This document shows, one piece after another, positions 27,928 through 35,949 of a stretch of DNA of 64,000 bases. Positions within the stretch are counted from its first letter, which is position 1, and the number at the start of each line of letters is the position of its first letter. The translations under genes and the position numbers were made by a program. Origin of the DNA: Microbacterium endophyticum (GTDB lineage Bacteria; Actinomycetota; Actinomycetes; Actinomycetales; Microbacteriaceae); the NCBI RefSeq assembly GCF_011047135.1, contig NZ_CP049255.1:2480001-2544000 (forward strand), in the 5' to 3' direction. The notes under the pieces were generated by a model. The model made no database searches. It saw only the letters and a program-made list of their open reading frames with translations, and was not told the DNA's origin.

Positions 27928-28454
27928 CTACTCCGCCTTTTGCGCCCGTAACCGATGCAGAGTTGGCGGTCGTACGCGCCCAACTCGGACGCCCCGCCCG
28001 GGGAGTCGTGGGGATCGCTGCGCGCTGCGTGTGCGGCAATCCGACGGTTGTCGCAACGACCCCGCGACTCGACGACGGAACGCCGTTCCCGACGTTCTAC
28101 TACTTGACCCACCCCGGGGCGACAGCCGCGATGTCGGTGCTCGAGGCTGAGCACATCATGCGTGAGCTGCAGGATTCTCTCGCTGAAGATGACGAGATCG
28201 CTGCCGCGTACACGCGTGCACATGAGGCATATCTCGCAGATCGTGCGCACTACGGCGACGTCGAGGAGATTAAGGGGATTTCGGCCGGCGGCATGCCAGT
28301 ACGAGTGAAATGTCTGCATGCTCTTGCGGGGCATGCGCTCGCAGCCGGACCCGGCGTCAACCCCATCGGCGACGAGGCCCTCGCTCGGAGCACGTGGTCG
28401 CCTGAGCGTTGCACATGCGCTGAACCGAACGCCACGAGTGCCGGGGCGCAATGA
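27924..28454 (+). CDS. DUF501 family protein
   Basis: 176 residues, soluble. The DUF501 core shows GRPARGVVGIAARCVCGNP, FPTFYYLTHPGATAAMSVLEAEHIMRELQ, and a C-terminal region with GMPVRVKCLHALAGHALAAGPGVNPIGDEAL. Conserved Cys and His residues (CVCG, CLHALAGH) suggest metal binding. Function unknown; it is regularly found next to ftsB/divIC. Overlaps both neighbours by 4 bp. Confidence 0.9.
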   Translation: MTTPPFAPVTDAELAVVRAQLGRPARGVVGIAARCVCGNPTVVATTPRLDDGTPFPTFYYLTHPGATAAMSVLEAEHIMRELQDSLAEDDEIAAAYTRAHEAYLADRAHYGDVEEIKGISAGGMPVRVKCLHALAGHALAAGPGVNPIGDEALARSTWSPERCTCAEPNATSAGAQ

Positions 28455-29731
28455 GGCGGCCTTTTCTTGCCGCAGCGACGGGCGCGCTTGTGGCGGCTCT
28501 CGCTCTCATTCTTACTGCCGGCGCTGCAGTACCCGCGACTCCTAATGTTGACCCGGTTCGTCAAGCCGAATATTGGCTAGATGACTACGGGGTGAGCGCG
28601 GCATGGCAGACGACGCGTGGCGTGGGCACGCGCATCGCGATCATTGACACCGGTATCGGCTACGCGCCCGAGTTCGATGGTGCCGTCGTGGGCGGGACTG
28701 ACATGTCAGGGCTCGGTTCGCCCGACGGCCGCACGCCCGTTGGTGGAGCGGACTCGAATCACGGCAGTTGGGTAGCGTCCCTCGCAGCATCCCGTGGGCT
28801 ACCAGATGGCACCGGGATGCTGGGGGTCGCCCCGCAAGCGGAGCTCCTGTCGGTGTCGGTAGGTTTCGGTGTGGAGTCATCGGTACCGTTCGTGACACAG
28901 GTGGCCGACGGCATCCGCTGGGCCGTTGACAACGGCGCAGATGTCATCAACATGTCGTTTACGACGAACACTTTGGATTGGGACCCCAGCTGGGACGACG
29001 CATTCCTGTACGCATTTGACCACGACGTCGTTGTCGTTGTTGCGGCGGGCAACCGCGGAGCCGGCACCGATCAGATCGGCGCACCGGCGACGATTCCGGG
29101 CGTACTGGTAGTCGGTGGTGTCGACCCGGAAGGGAACGCGAGTCAAGAAGCATCAACGCAGGGTGTCACGATCGGTGTCTCGGCGCCGAGTGAACGACTA
29201 CTCGGGGTCTCGGCCGACGGTAACGTCGTGCTGTGGAACGGGACGAGCGGTGCTGCGCCCATAGTGTCGGCCGTCGCTGCCCTCGTGCGCTCCGCCAACC
29301 CGGGTATGAGCGCAGCCGATGTCATCAACCACATCGTGTCGACAGCAACGCCCGCAGCCGCGGCCACATCGGTACCCGATGTGCTTTACGGCTACGGGCT
29401 GGTCAATGCTGAGGCGGCAGTGACGACATGGCTCCCATCGGTGACGGAGAACCCGATGGGAAGCCTCTCTGAGTGGATTCGCCTCTACCGTCGGGCAGAC
29501 GCGGGAAGCGACCCCGAGCCAAGCGCGAACCCCGTGACGATTGCTCCGCTCGAGCCGCCCGAGGAAGCGATAAACGACGCGTCAGCGCTCATTCCGACCG
29601 CTGCGTCACTGACGTACGGGACTCTTCCGCTCGTTGCCGTGACGGTCCCGGCTATACTGGGAGCGCTCGGCGTCACCGCTGCTGTCCGACGTATCCGTTC
29701 GGCGCGCCACTCTCGTACGCCAACCCGTTAA
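28451..29731 (+). CDS. Membrane-anchored S8 (subtilisin-like, mycosin-type) serine protease
   Basis: 426 residues. N-terminal signal peptide (about 1-28, Ala-rich), then a subtilase domain with the triad Asp in IAIIDTGIG (about 64), His in NHGSWVASLAAS (about 101) and Ser in NGTSGAAPIVSAV (about 265), and the oxyanion region VAAGNRGAG. A Pro/Glu-rich linker leads to a C-terminal helix (about 388-408) and a basic tail, as in mycosins. No ESX genes are near, so a role in type VII secretion is not supported. Translationally coupled to DUF501 (ATGA), placing it in the ftsB operon. Confidence 0.9.
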   Translation: MRRPFLAAATGALVAALALILTAGAAVPATPNVDPVRQAEYWLDDYGVSAAWQTTRGVGTRIAIIDTGIGYAPEFDGAVVGGTDMSGLGSPDGRTPVGGADSNHGSWVASLAASRGLPDGTGMLGVAPQAELLSVSVGFGVESSVPFVTQVADGIRWAVDNGADVINMSFTTNTLDWDPSWDDAFLYAFDHDVVVVVAAGNRGAGTDQIGAPATIPGVLVVGGVDPEGNASQEASTQGVTIGVSAPSERLLGVSADGNVVLWNGTSGAAPIVSAVAALVRSANPGMSAADVINHIVSTATPAAAATSVPDVLYGYGLVNAEAAVTTWLPSVTENPMGSLSEWIRLYRRADAGSDPEPSANPVTIAPLEPPEEAINDASALIPTAASLTYGTLPLVAVTVPAILGALGVTAAVRRIRSARHSRTPTR

Positions 29732-29752
29732 CTGTCTAGGAGTAATTCCACT

Positions 29753-31201
29753 GTGACTAGCACTGTGCCCAAGATCCTTATCGTCGGTGGCGGATACGCC
29801 GGTTTCTACACCGCATGGAAGCTTGAAAAGCACTTGCGCAAGGGTGAAGCCATGGTCACCATGGTCGACCCGCTGCCCTACATGACCTACCAGCCGTTCC
29901 TTCCCGAGGTCGCTGCTGGCGAGATCGAACCGCGTAATGCGGTTGTCGGTCACCGTCGCCACCTCAAGACCACCAAGGTGGTCGGCGCGAAGGTGACCGG
30001 CATCAACCACGCGACGAAGACGGCAACGATTACGCCGCCCGTGGGTGAGCCGTGGACCGAGACATACGACCAGATCGTTGTCACAGCCGGCGCGGTTTCG
30101 CGTACCTTCCCGATCCCCGGTATCGCCGACAATGCGATCGGACTCAAGTCGATCGAAGAAGCTGTTGCGATCCGTGACCGCATCATCACGAACTTCAACA
30201 AGGCCGAGAACCTGCCCGCAGGTCCCGAGCGCGACCGTCTCCTGACTGTCGTCGTCGTCGGCGGTGGCTTCGCTGGTATCGAGGTTTTCGCCGAGCTGCG
30301 GGCGATGGCATCGTCGCTGCTGAAGGATCGCCCCGGCATCCGTTTCGAAGACACGCACTTCCACCTCATCGAGGCCATGGGTCGCATCATGCCCGAGGTT
30401 TCGCTGAAAACGTCGGAGTGGGTCTTGAAAGACCTCGCCAAGCGTGGTGCTCACGTCCACCTCGACACTCAGGTCAAGGGTGCCGTCGACGGCAACGTCG
30501 AGCTCTCGACCGGTGAAGTACTGCCAACCGACGTCATCGTCTGGACCGCTGGCGTGATGGCCAACCCCACCGTCGTTCGTGGCGGAGACCTTCCTGTTGA
30601 AGAGCGTGGGCGCATTCAGACCCGCGCAGATTTGCGCGTCGGTACTGCCGAGGAGCCCCTGGAGGGCGCCTGGGCCGCTGGCGACGTCGCCGCAGTTCCT
30701 GACCTCAGCGGTGGCGGTGTCGGCGGCTTCTGCGTGCCGAACGCTCAGCACGCTGTGCGTCAGGCGAAGCTCATGGCCAAGAACGTCGTCGCGGTGCTTC
30801 GCGGCGAGCTGCCCCGCGAATACAAGCACAAGAACCTCGGTGCCGTTGCTGGCCTCGGGCTCTACAACGGTGTGTTCCAGTCGGGCAACATCGCGCTCAA
30901 GGGCTTCATCGCCTGGTGCGCCCACCGCGGTTACCACGGTCTGGCAATGCCGTCGTGGGAGCGCAAGTGGCGCGTCATCGGAGACTGGTGGCTCAACTTC
31001 TGGATGGGGCGCGACAACGTTTCGCTGATCGCCGTGCAGACGCCCCGCCACTACTTCGAGGAGTTTGCTACTCGTCCCCGTCCCGCTGAAGCTGAGGCGA
31101 AGCCTGCCGCAGAGAAGGCTCCGGCCGCAAAGAAGCCGGCTGCGAAGAAGCCCGCCGTAAAGAAGGCAGCAACGCCGAAGACTGACGCCGTCGAAAGCTG
31201 A
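29753..31201 (+). CDS. Type II NADH dehydrogenase (NAD(P)/FAD-dependent oxidoreductase) with Lys/Ala/Pro tail
   Basis: 482 residues. FAD-binding GGGYAGFYTAWKLEKHL (about 10-27) and NAD-binding VVVGGGFAGIEVFAELRAMA (about 165) dinucleotide folds, AAGDVAAVPD near 305, and a C-terminal amphipathic/hydrophobic segment (WWLNFWMGRDNVSLIAVQTP) for membrane attachment. It passes electrons from NADH to quinone without proton pumping. After about residue 445 comes a low-complexity tail of repeated A-K-K-P-A units, resembling histone-H1-like extensions. GTG start with TAGGAG upstream. Confidence 0.92.
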   Translation: MTSTVPKILIVGGGYAGFYTAWKLEKHLRKGEAMVTMVDPLPYMTYQPFLPEVAAGEIEPRNAVVGHRRHLKTTKVVGAKVTGINHATKTATITPPVGEPWTETYDQIVVTAGAVSRTFPIPGIADNAIGLKSIEEAVAIRDRIITNFNKAENLPAGPERDRLLTVVVVGGGFAGIEVFAELRAMASSLLKDRPGIRFEDTHFHLIEAMGRIMPEVSLKTSEWVLKDLAKRGAHVHLDTQVKGAVDGNVELSTGEVLPTDVIVWTAGVMANPTVVRGGDLPVEERGRIQTRADLRVGTAEEPLEGAWAAGDVAAVPDLSGGGVGGFCVPNAQHAVRQAKLMAKNVVAVLRGELPREYKHKNLGAVAGLGLYNGVFQSGNIALKGFIAWCAHRGYHGLAMPSWERKWRVIGDWWLNFWMGRDNVSLIAVQTPRHYFEEFATRPRPAEAEAKPAAEKAPAAKKPAAKKPAVKKAATPKTDAVES

Positions 31202-31236
31202 AGTCGCGTTACGGTGGACTCGCCGTAATTGGCGAT

Positions 31237-31309
31237 GCCCCCGTAGCCCAATGGCAGAGGCAGGCGACTTAAAATCGCTCCAGTGTGGGTTCGAGTCCCA
31301 CCGGGGGTA
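31237..31309 (+). tRNA. tRNA with anticodon UAA (Leu), class I shape
   Basis: 73 nt. Acceptor GCCCCCG pairs with CGGGGGT (first pair G-U); D stem GCC/GGC; anticodon arm GGCGA-CTTAAAA-TCGCT gives anticodon TAA; T arm GTGGG-TTCGAGT-CCCAC; discriminator A, no encoded CCA. The variable region is only 5 nt (CCAGT), whereas leucine tRNAs normally have a long variable arm. Leucine identity rests on the anticodon and A73. Confidence 0.88.
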
Positions 31310-31316
31310 CTGCTTT

Positions 31317-31360
31317 AAAAAGCCCGTTTCTCTTGATTCGTTGAGAGAAGCGGGCTTTTT
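31317..31360 (+). terminator. Rho-independent terminator after tRNA
   Basis: AAAAAGCCCG and the following TTTCTC pair with GAGAGAA and CGGGCTTTTT across the loop, with a T-run at 31356-31360 that continues into GTTTC. Confidence 0.85.
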
Positions 31361-31441
31361 GTTTCTCGCTTTTTGCCTGCCGCTCGCAGTACATCGCCGT
31401 AGGGTGATCAGACAACCGTCTCGACGAGGAAGCGTGGTGGT

Positions 31442-32674
31442 ATGAGCATCGACCTACTGGCATCGGCCCAGGGCGCGGCAGAACCGTGGCGTCGCCCCGA
31501 CGAATACTGGGGGTCGCTGAGCACTGCAGTGGCCGACGTCTCGGGTCCGGTTGCGGTGCTCGATCTCGGCGCTTTGCGCTACAACGCGCTCGACATGGTG
31601 GTGCGCTCAAGCGGCGTGCCTATCCGTGTCGCGAGCAAGTCGGTGCGGGTACGCGAGGTTGTCGATTCAACGCTGCGTGTGCCCGGGTACCACGGCATCC
31701 TGGCTTTCACTCTGCCCGAAGCGCTCTGGCTCGCGGAGGACCACGACGATGTCGTTCTGGGTTATCCCACCGTCGACAGGGGAGCGCTGCGGGTGCTTAT
31801 CGCCGACGAGCATGCCGCCGCGCGCATCACGCTCATGGTCGATGACGTAGCACAGCTCGACCTCATCGACTCGCTCGCGGCACCGGGCACTCGGGCCGCA
31901 GTAAGGCTCGCTATCGACGCCGACGCTTCGTGGCGCTCCAGCGCGATGGGGCACGTGGGTGTGCGTCGATCGCCGCTACATGAACCGCACGAGGTCGCCG
32001 CGTTCGCCCGCAAGATCGCAGGACGCGACGGCTTTCACCTCGTGGGCCTCATGATGTACGAAGCGCAGATCGCCGGGCAACCGGACGCTGCGGGCCCGGC
32101 GGACCCGGTCATCAGATGGATGCAGCGGCGCTCCGGCGCGGAACTGCTCGAGCGACGCGCGGCCATCGTCGAAGCTGTGTCTTCCGTCTCGCCCCTTGAG
32201 TTCGTGAACGGTGGCGGAACGGGCTCGCTCGAGTTGACGTCATCCGATCACGCGGTAACCGAAGTCACCGCAGGCAGTGGACTGTTCGCGGGACACCTGT
32301 TCGATCACTACCGGGTGTTTTCACCGGCGCCCGCCGCGGCATTCTCCCTCGAAGTCGTGCGAAAACCGACAGACGACATCGCGACCGTGCTCGGCGGTGG
32401 GTGGATTGCGTCGGGCCCGCCTGTGGCCTCCCGCCAGCCGATTCCAGCGTGGCCCGAGGGGCTTCATACGCTGGGGCGCGAGGGTGCGGGCGAAGTGCAG
32501 ACCCCACTGCAAGGTCAGGCAGCGCGCTCACTTCGAGTGGGAGATCGGGTGTGGTTTCGACACGCGAAGAGCGGTGAGCTCGCGGAGCGGGTCGATCGCT
32601 ATCAGCTCGTTGAGAACGGAGCGATCGTGGGAGAAACACCGACGTATCGCGGCGAGGGAAAGGCGTTCCTGTGA
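31442..32674 (+). CDS. PLP-dependent amino acid deaminase/aldolase (alanine-racemase-like fold type III)
   Basis: 410 residues. The N-terminal barrel begins VAVLDLGALRYNALDM, and the PLP-binding Lys is in RVASKSVRV (about 60). GGGTGSLE and AGSGLFAGHLFD lie in the phosphate-binding region, and a C-terminal beta domain (about 300-400) includes LRVGDRVWFRHAKSGELAERVD. The closest known families are D-threonine/D-serine aldolase or dehydratase types; the substrate cannot be read from sequence. The stop overlaps the GTG of the oxidase gene, an association I recall from other actinobacteria. Confidence 0.85.
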   Translation: MSIDLLASAQGAAEPWRRPDEYWGSLSTAVADVSGPVAVLDLGALRYNALDMVVRSSGVPIRVASKSVRVREVVDSTLRVPGYHGILAFTLPEALWLAEDHDDVVLGYPTVDRGALRVLIADEHAAARITLMVDDVAQLDLIDSLAAPGTRAAVRLAIDADASWRSSAMGHVGVRRSPLHEPHEVAAFARKIAGRDGFHLVGLMMYEAQIAGQPDAAGPADPVIRWMQRRSGAELLERRAAIVEAVSSVSPLEFVNGGGTGSLELTSSDHAVTEVTAGSGLFAGHLFDHYRVFSPAPAAAFSLEVVRKPTDDIATVLGGGWIASGPPVASRQPIPAWPEGLHTLGREGAGEVQTPLQGQAARSLRVGDRVWFRHAKSGELAERVDRYQLVENGAIVGETPTYRGEGKAFL

Positions 32675-33984
32675 CCCGGCCCGGGGGAGTATGGCGTAAT
32701 TGGGCGCGCACCGCCGCGGCTCGCCCACAGCGCGTTGAATATCCCACCAGTATCGGTGCAGTTCAACGTGCTGTGCGAGCGGCGGCCACGCGAGGACTTC
32801 TCATTAAAGCCGTAGGCGCCGGTCACAGCTTCACCGATATCGCAGCGACTACCGGAGTGCTCCTCGACCTCGCGGACCTCACCGGTCTGGTCGCGATCGA
32901 CCGCGAGCGCGGTCGTGCAAGTTTTCGCGCGGGCACGCGACTGCATCAGATTCCGCGTCTCCTTGCTCCCTACGGGCTCGCGATGGCAAATCTCGGTGAC
33001 ATCGACCGGCAGACTATCGCTGGTGCAATATCGACCGGAACTCACGGCACGGGAGCCGACTTCGGCGGTATTTCGACTCAGGTGGTCGGCCTCAAAGTCG
33101 TGACCGCGGATGGTGAGCTCCTCACTATCGACGAAGAGCAGAACGCTGAGCTGCTACCGGCCTTCGCCCTGAGCCTTGGTGCCCTCGGCGTGCTCGTCGA
33201 GATCACACTGCAGTGCGTTCCGGCATTCGTACTGCACGCTCTCGAGGCGCGGGAACCATTGGAAACGGTAGCGAACAGCATCGAGCAGCGCGCGCTGGCG
33301 GCAGACCACTTCGAGTTGTATTGGTTTCCGCACACCGATATCGCTCACACGAAGACAAATACTCGGCTGCCGGAGAGCGCACCGCGACGTCCACTGCGAA
33401 AAGTGTCGAAATGGCTTGACGAAGAAGTGCTCTCCAACGGTGTGTGGGGACTGGCGTGCGCCGCGGGCACGGCTGCGCCGCCGATAGTTCCTCGCCTCAC
33501 CCGATTCGCCGCGGCATCCACTGGATCTCGTGAATATACCGATGCCTCCACTCGCGTCTTCACTCAACACCGGGGTGTCCGGTTCGTGGAAATGGAGTAT
33601 GCCGTTGCGCGATCATCGCTCGACGCAGTGTTCGCGGAGGTGCGTGCCACGATCACACAGAGCTCGTGGCGCATATCGTTCCCTCTCGAAGTTCGGGTTG
33701 CCCGCGCCGATGATCTTTGGCTGTCGACAGCTCACGCGCAAGACACTGGGTACATCGCGGTGCATCGCTATTGGCGCGAACGCCCGGGCCCGTACTTTCG
33801 CGCGATGGAGGAAATCTTTCTCGCGCACGGTGGGCGTCCGCACTGGGGCAAGCTGCACACCACGGGCCGAGAGCTGTTGCAGAGTCGTTACCCCCGGTTT
33901 ACTGACTTTGTTAGCCTGCGTGACAGGCTCGATCCACAGCGACGCTTTCAGAACGCCTATCTCGCGCGCGTCTTGGGTGAGTAG
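32671..33984 (+). CDS. FAD-linked D-arabinono-1,4-lactone oxidase family protein
   Basis: 437 residues. The PP-type FAD domain covers about 15-190: IKAVGAGHSFTDIAATTGVLLDL contains the His used for covalent FAD in the aldonolactone oxidase family, and GAISTGTHGTGADFGGIS follows. The C-terminal ALO domain (about 195-435) has FVEMEYAV, and HWGKLHT near the end matches the HWGK signature of the family. Coupled by a 4-bp overlap to the PLP enzyme upstream. It oxidises a sugar-lactone or polyol; the real substrate is unknown. Confidence 0.88.
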   Translation: MTRPGGVWRNWARTAAARPQRVEYPTSIGAVQRAVRAAATRGLLIKAVGAGHSFTDIAATTGVLLDLADLTGLVAIDRERGRASFRAGTRLHQIPRLLAPYGLAMANLGDIDRQTIAGAISTGTHGTGADFGGISTQVVGLKVVTADGELLTIDEEQNAELLPAFALSLGALGVLVEITLQCVPAFVLHALEAREPLETVANSIEQRALAADHFELYWFPHTDIAHTKTNTRLPESAPRRPLRKVSKWLDEEVLSNGVWGLACAAGTAAPPIVPRLTRFAAASTGSREYTDASTRVFTQHRGVRFVEMEYAVARSSLDAVFAEVRATITQSSWRISFPLEVRVARADDLWLSTAHAQDTGYIAVHRYWRERPGPYFRAMEEIFLAHGGRPHWGKLHTTGRELLQSRYPRFTDFVSLRDRLDPQRRFQNAYLARVLGE

Positions 33985-34067
33985 TGACTGAGAGTACTGG
34001 CTCTGATCGACGTCTCGGCGGGACCGCTCGATAGAATAAATCTCTATTGTGAACGGAGTTTCAAGCT

Positions 34068-34637
34068 ATGTGGGAATGGCTTATCCCGGTCCTCATTGTT
34101 GTTGTACTGCTGGTTTTGGTCGGCGTATATCTCTGGGCCAGCTACAGATCGCTCGTGCAGCTCAACGCGCGCGTCGACGAAGCGTGGAACGACATCACGG
34201 TGCAGTTGTCTCATCGCGCCGAAGCGGTGAACAGTCTCGTCGATGCCGTTCGCGAATATGCGCCGCACGAACGAGTTGTGCTCGCGCAGGCGGCTGATGC
34301 GAGCGCAGAGGCGTCGACAACGCTCACGCCCGCTCAGGCCGGCATCGTCGAGGGAAAGCTCCAACGCACTGTCGTGCCGCTGTTTCAGGCGGCAGAAGCG
34401 TATCCACAACTCCATTCAAGCCACAATTTCTTGCAACTGCAGCAGTCCATCGCTGAAGTCGAAGACAAGATTCACGCATCGCGCCGTTTTTACAACGGCG
34501 GCGTGCGCGAACTCAACACCAAAATGAACGTGTTCCCGGCGAGCATGTTTGCTCGTCGACTGGGAATGAACTCACGAGAGTTCTTCGAGGTCGTCGGCGG
34601 TGCGAACGTCTCAGAGCCGCCGCGCGTCCAGTTCTAG
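34068..34637 (+). CDS. lemA: LemA family protein
   Basis: 189 residues. One N-terminal membrane helix (about 3-25), then a helical domain with the LemA signature NARVDEAWNDITVQLSHRAEAVNSLVDAVREYAPHE. Near the C-terminus lie FYNGGVRELNTKMNVFPASMFARRLG and a conserved aromatic end (EFFEVVG). The N-terminus faces outside in characterised relatives; function remains unclear. GGAG lies about 10 nt before the ATG. It converges on the glycosylase gene with a 22-bp gap. Confidence 0.93.
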   Translation: MWEWLIPVLIVVVLLVLVGVYLWASYRSLVQLNARVDEAWNDITVQLSHRAEAVNSLVDAVREYAPHERVVLAQAADASAEASTTLTPAQAGIVEGKLQRTVVPLFQAAEAYPQLHSSHNFLQLQQSIAEVEDKIHASRRFYNGGVRELNTKMNVFPASMFARRLGMNSREFFEVVGGANVSEPPRVQF

Positions 34638-34659
34638 AATCGCCCTGGCTTTCACCGAT

Positions 34660-35889
34660 TCAGCCGTGGCGTAATGCGCGAGGCAGCGCACCGGCAACAC
34701 TGTCGGTTGCGTCACCCCAGCGGGAGATCGAGACACTTTCGAGACGCTGCCACGATGCGGCATCCAACAGCACCTGCGCGACGCGTTCGATCCAATTCGG
34801 CTGTGGTTCGCCCTCCCACCAGGCGGACTGCACGAGCAGCGTCGAGCGCTGACGATCTGCTTTGAGGTCAATGCGCGCCACGATACGGTCGTCGACGAGC
34901 ACCGGCAACGAGTAATAGCCATAGCGGCGCTTATGGGCGGGCGTGTAGATCTCGATGCGGTAGTCGAAGCCGAAGAGTCGTGATGCACGGTCACGAAACC
35001 ACACCATCGGGTCAAACGGCGTCAGGAGGGCTGCAGTATCGATTCGCCGCGGCACCGAAGCGCCAGCATCCATCCAAGCTGCAGTTGGTTTATCGCGGGA
35101 TTGCCAGCCCTCGACCGTCACAGGAGTTATCGACCCGATATCTACGAGCGCATCGAGTGAAGCTGTGATTGCTCGACGGTCTCGCACTCGCCAGTAGTCG
35201 GCGATGTCTGCTGCTGTCGCAACGCCGAGCGCTCGCGTTGCTCGTTCTACAAGTCGCAGTAGCGCCTCGGCGCGGGGGACGGGTGCGTCCAGCACCGAGC
35301 GCGGGATGACGTGCTCTACAAGGGCGTAGCGGCGCTCGAACCCGCGTCGGCCTGCGATAGCCACATCGCCGCAGAGCCAGAGAAGCTCCAGGGCGCGTTT
35401 TACGTCACTCCACCCCCACCAGCTGCTCTGTCGAGAACGCGCGACGTCGTACTCGATCTCGGCTGGGCGCAGCGGACCTCGTGCCGACAGCTCGCGGTAA
35501 ACCCACTCGACCACGTCGGGCTTCCCAGAGAGCCATGCATCAGGGCCGTCGCGGTAGCGAGAGCGCATATCGCGCATACGAAAGTCGAATAGCGCCCAGT
35601 CATCGATGGCAATGAAGGCGGCCATGTGCGCCCAGTATTCAACGTACGGCGCGCGCTTTTCAAAAAGCAGCTCGTCGAGCTGAGTGCGGTCGTAGGCGCC
35701 GAGCCGTGAATACAACGGCATGTAGTGAGATCGCGAAAATACATTGACAGAATCGATCTGCAGCGCAGCCATGCGTTCGAACGCGCGGCGAAGGTGTTGC
35801 TTCGACACGACGTCAGGACGAGTTCGGCCGAAGCCTTGAGCCGCTAATGCGAGGCGTCGGGCTTCTGCTGCACTGAGGGTCTGTCTCAC
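34660..35889 (-). CDS. Winged-helix DNA glycosylase, YcaQ/AlkZ-like (HTH_42 family)
   Basis: 409 residues. The family opening RQTLSAAEARRLALAAQGF is followed by the catalytic QxD motif in AALQIDSVNVFSRSHY (about 44). Winged-helix modules fill the middle (for example SRQSSWWGWSDVKRALELLWLCGDV), and the C-terminus has FDPMVWFRDRASRLFGFDYRIEIYTP. Characterised members unhook interstrand DNA crosslinks or excise alkylated bases. TAGTCT lies 6 nt before the GTG start on the minus strand, so the mRNA is probably leaderless. Divergent from the AI-2E transporter. Confidence 0.87.
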   Translation of the reverse strand: MRQTLSAAEARRLALAAQGFGRTRPDVVSKQHLRRAFERMAALQIDSVNVFSRSHYMPLYSRLGAYDRTQLDELLFEKRAPYVEYWAHMAAFIAIDDWALFDFRMRDMRSRYRDGPDAWLSGKPDVVEWVYRELSARGPLRPAEIEYDVARSRQSSWWGWSDVKRALELLWLCGDVAIAGRRGFERRYALVEHVIPRSVLDAPVPRAEALLRLVERATRALGVATAADIADYWRVRDRRAITASLDALVDIGSITPVTVEGWQSRDKPTAAWMDAGASVPRRIDTAALLTPFDPMVWFRDRASRLFGFDYRIEIYTPAHKRRYGYYSLPVLVDDRIVARIDLKADRQRSTLLVQSAWWEGEPQPNWIERVAQVLLDAASWQRLESVSISRWGDATDSVAGALPRALRHG

Positions 35890-35895
35890 CCCGGC

Positions 35896-35901
35896 AGACT
35901 A
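35896..35901 (-). promoter_or_regulatory. -10 box for a leaderless glycosylase mRNA
   Basis: TAGTCT (minus strand) is followed by 6 nt and the GTG at 35889. It faces away from the AI-2E transporter promoter 36 bp to the right. Confidence 0.5.
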
Positions 35902-35937
35902 CGGGTGAGCGCCGACACCGTGGGTCATCGCCGCAAC

Positions 35938-35943
35938 TAGACT
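35938..35943 (+). promoter_or_regulatory. -10 box for a leaderless AI-2E transporter mRNA
   Basis: TAGACT followed by exactly 6 nt and the GTG at 35950; no Shine-Dalgarno. Confidence 0.6.
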
Positions 35944-35949
35944 GAGCGG

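Noticed and set aside
28451..29731. Type VII secretion locus suggested by the mycosin-like protease
   Set aside because: No EccB, EccC, EccD, EccE or WXG100 genes are present in the window.
29606..31051. Long minus-strand open frame opposite NDH-2
   Set aside because: Antisense to a gene with clear FAD and NAD motifs; composition follows the mirror of that gene.
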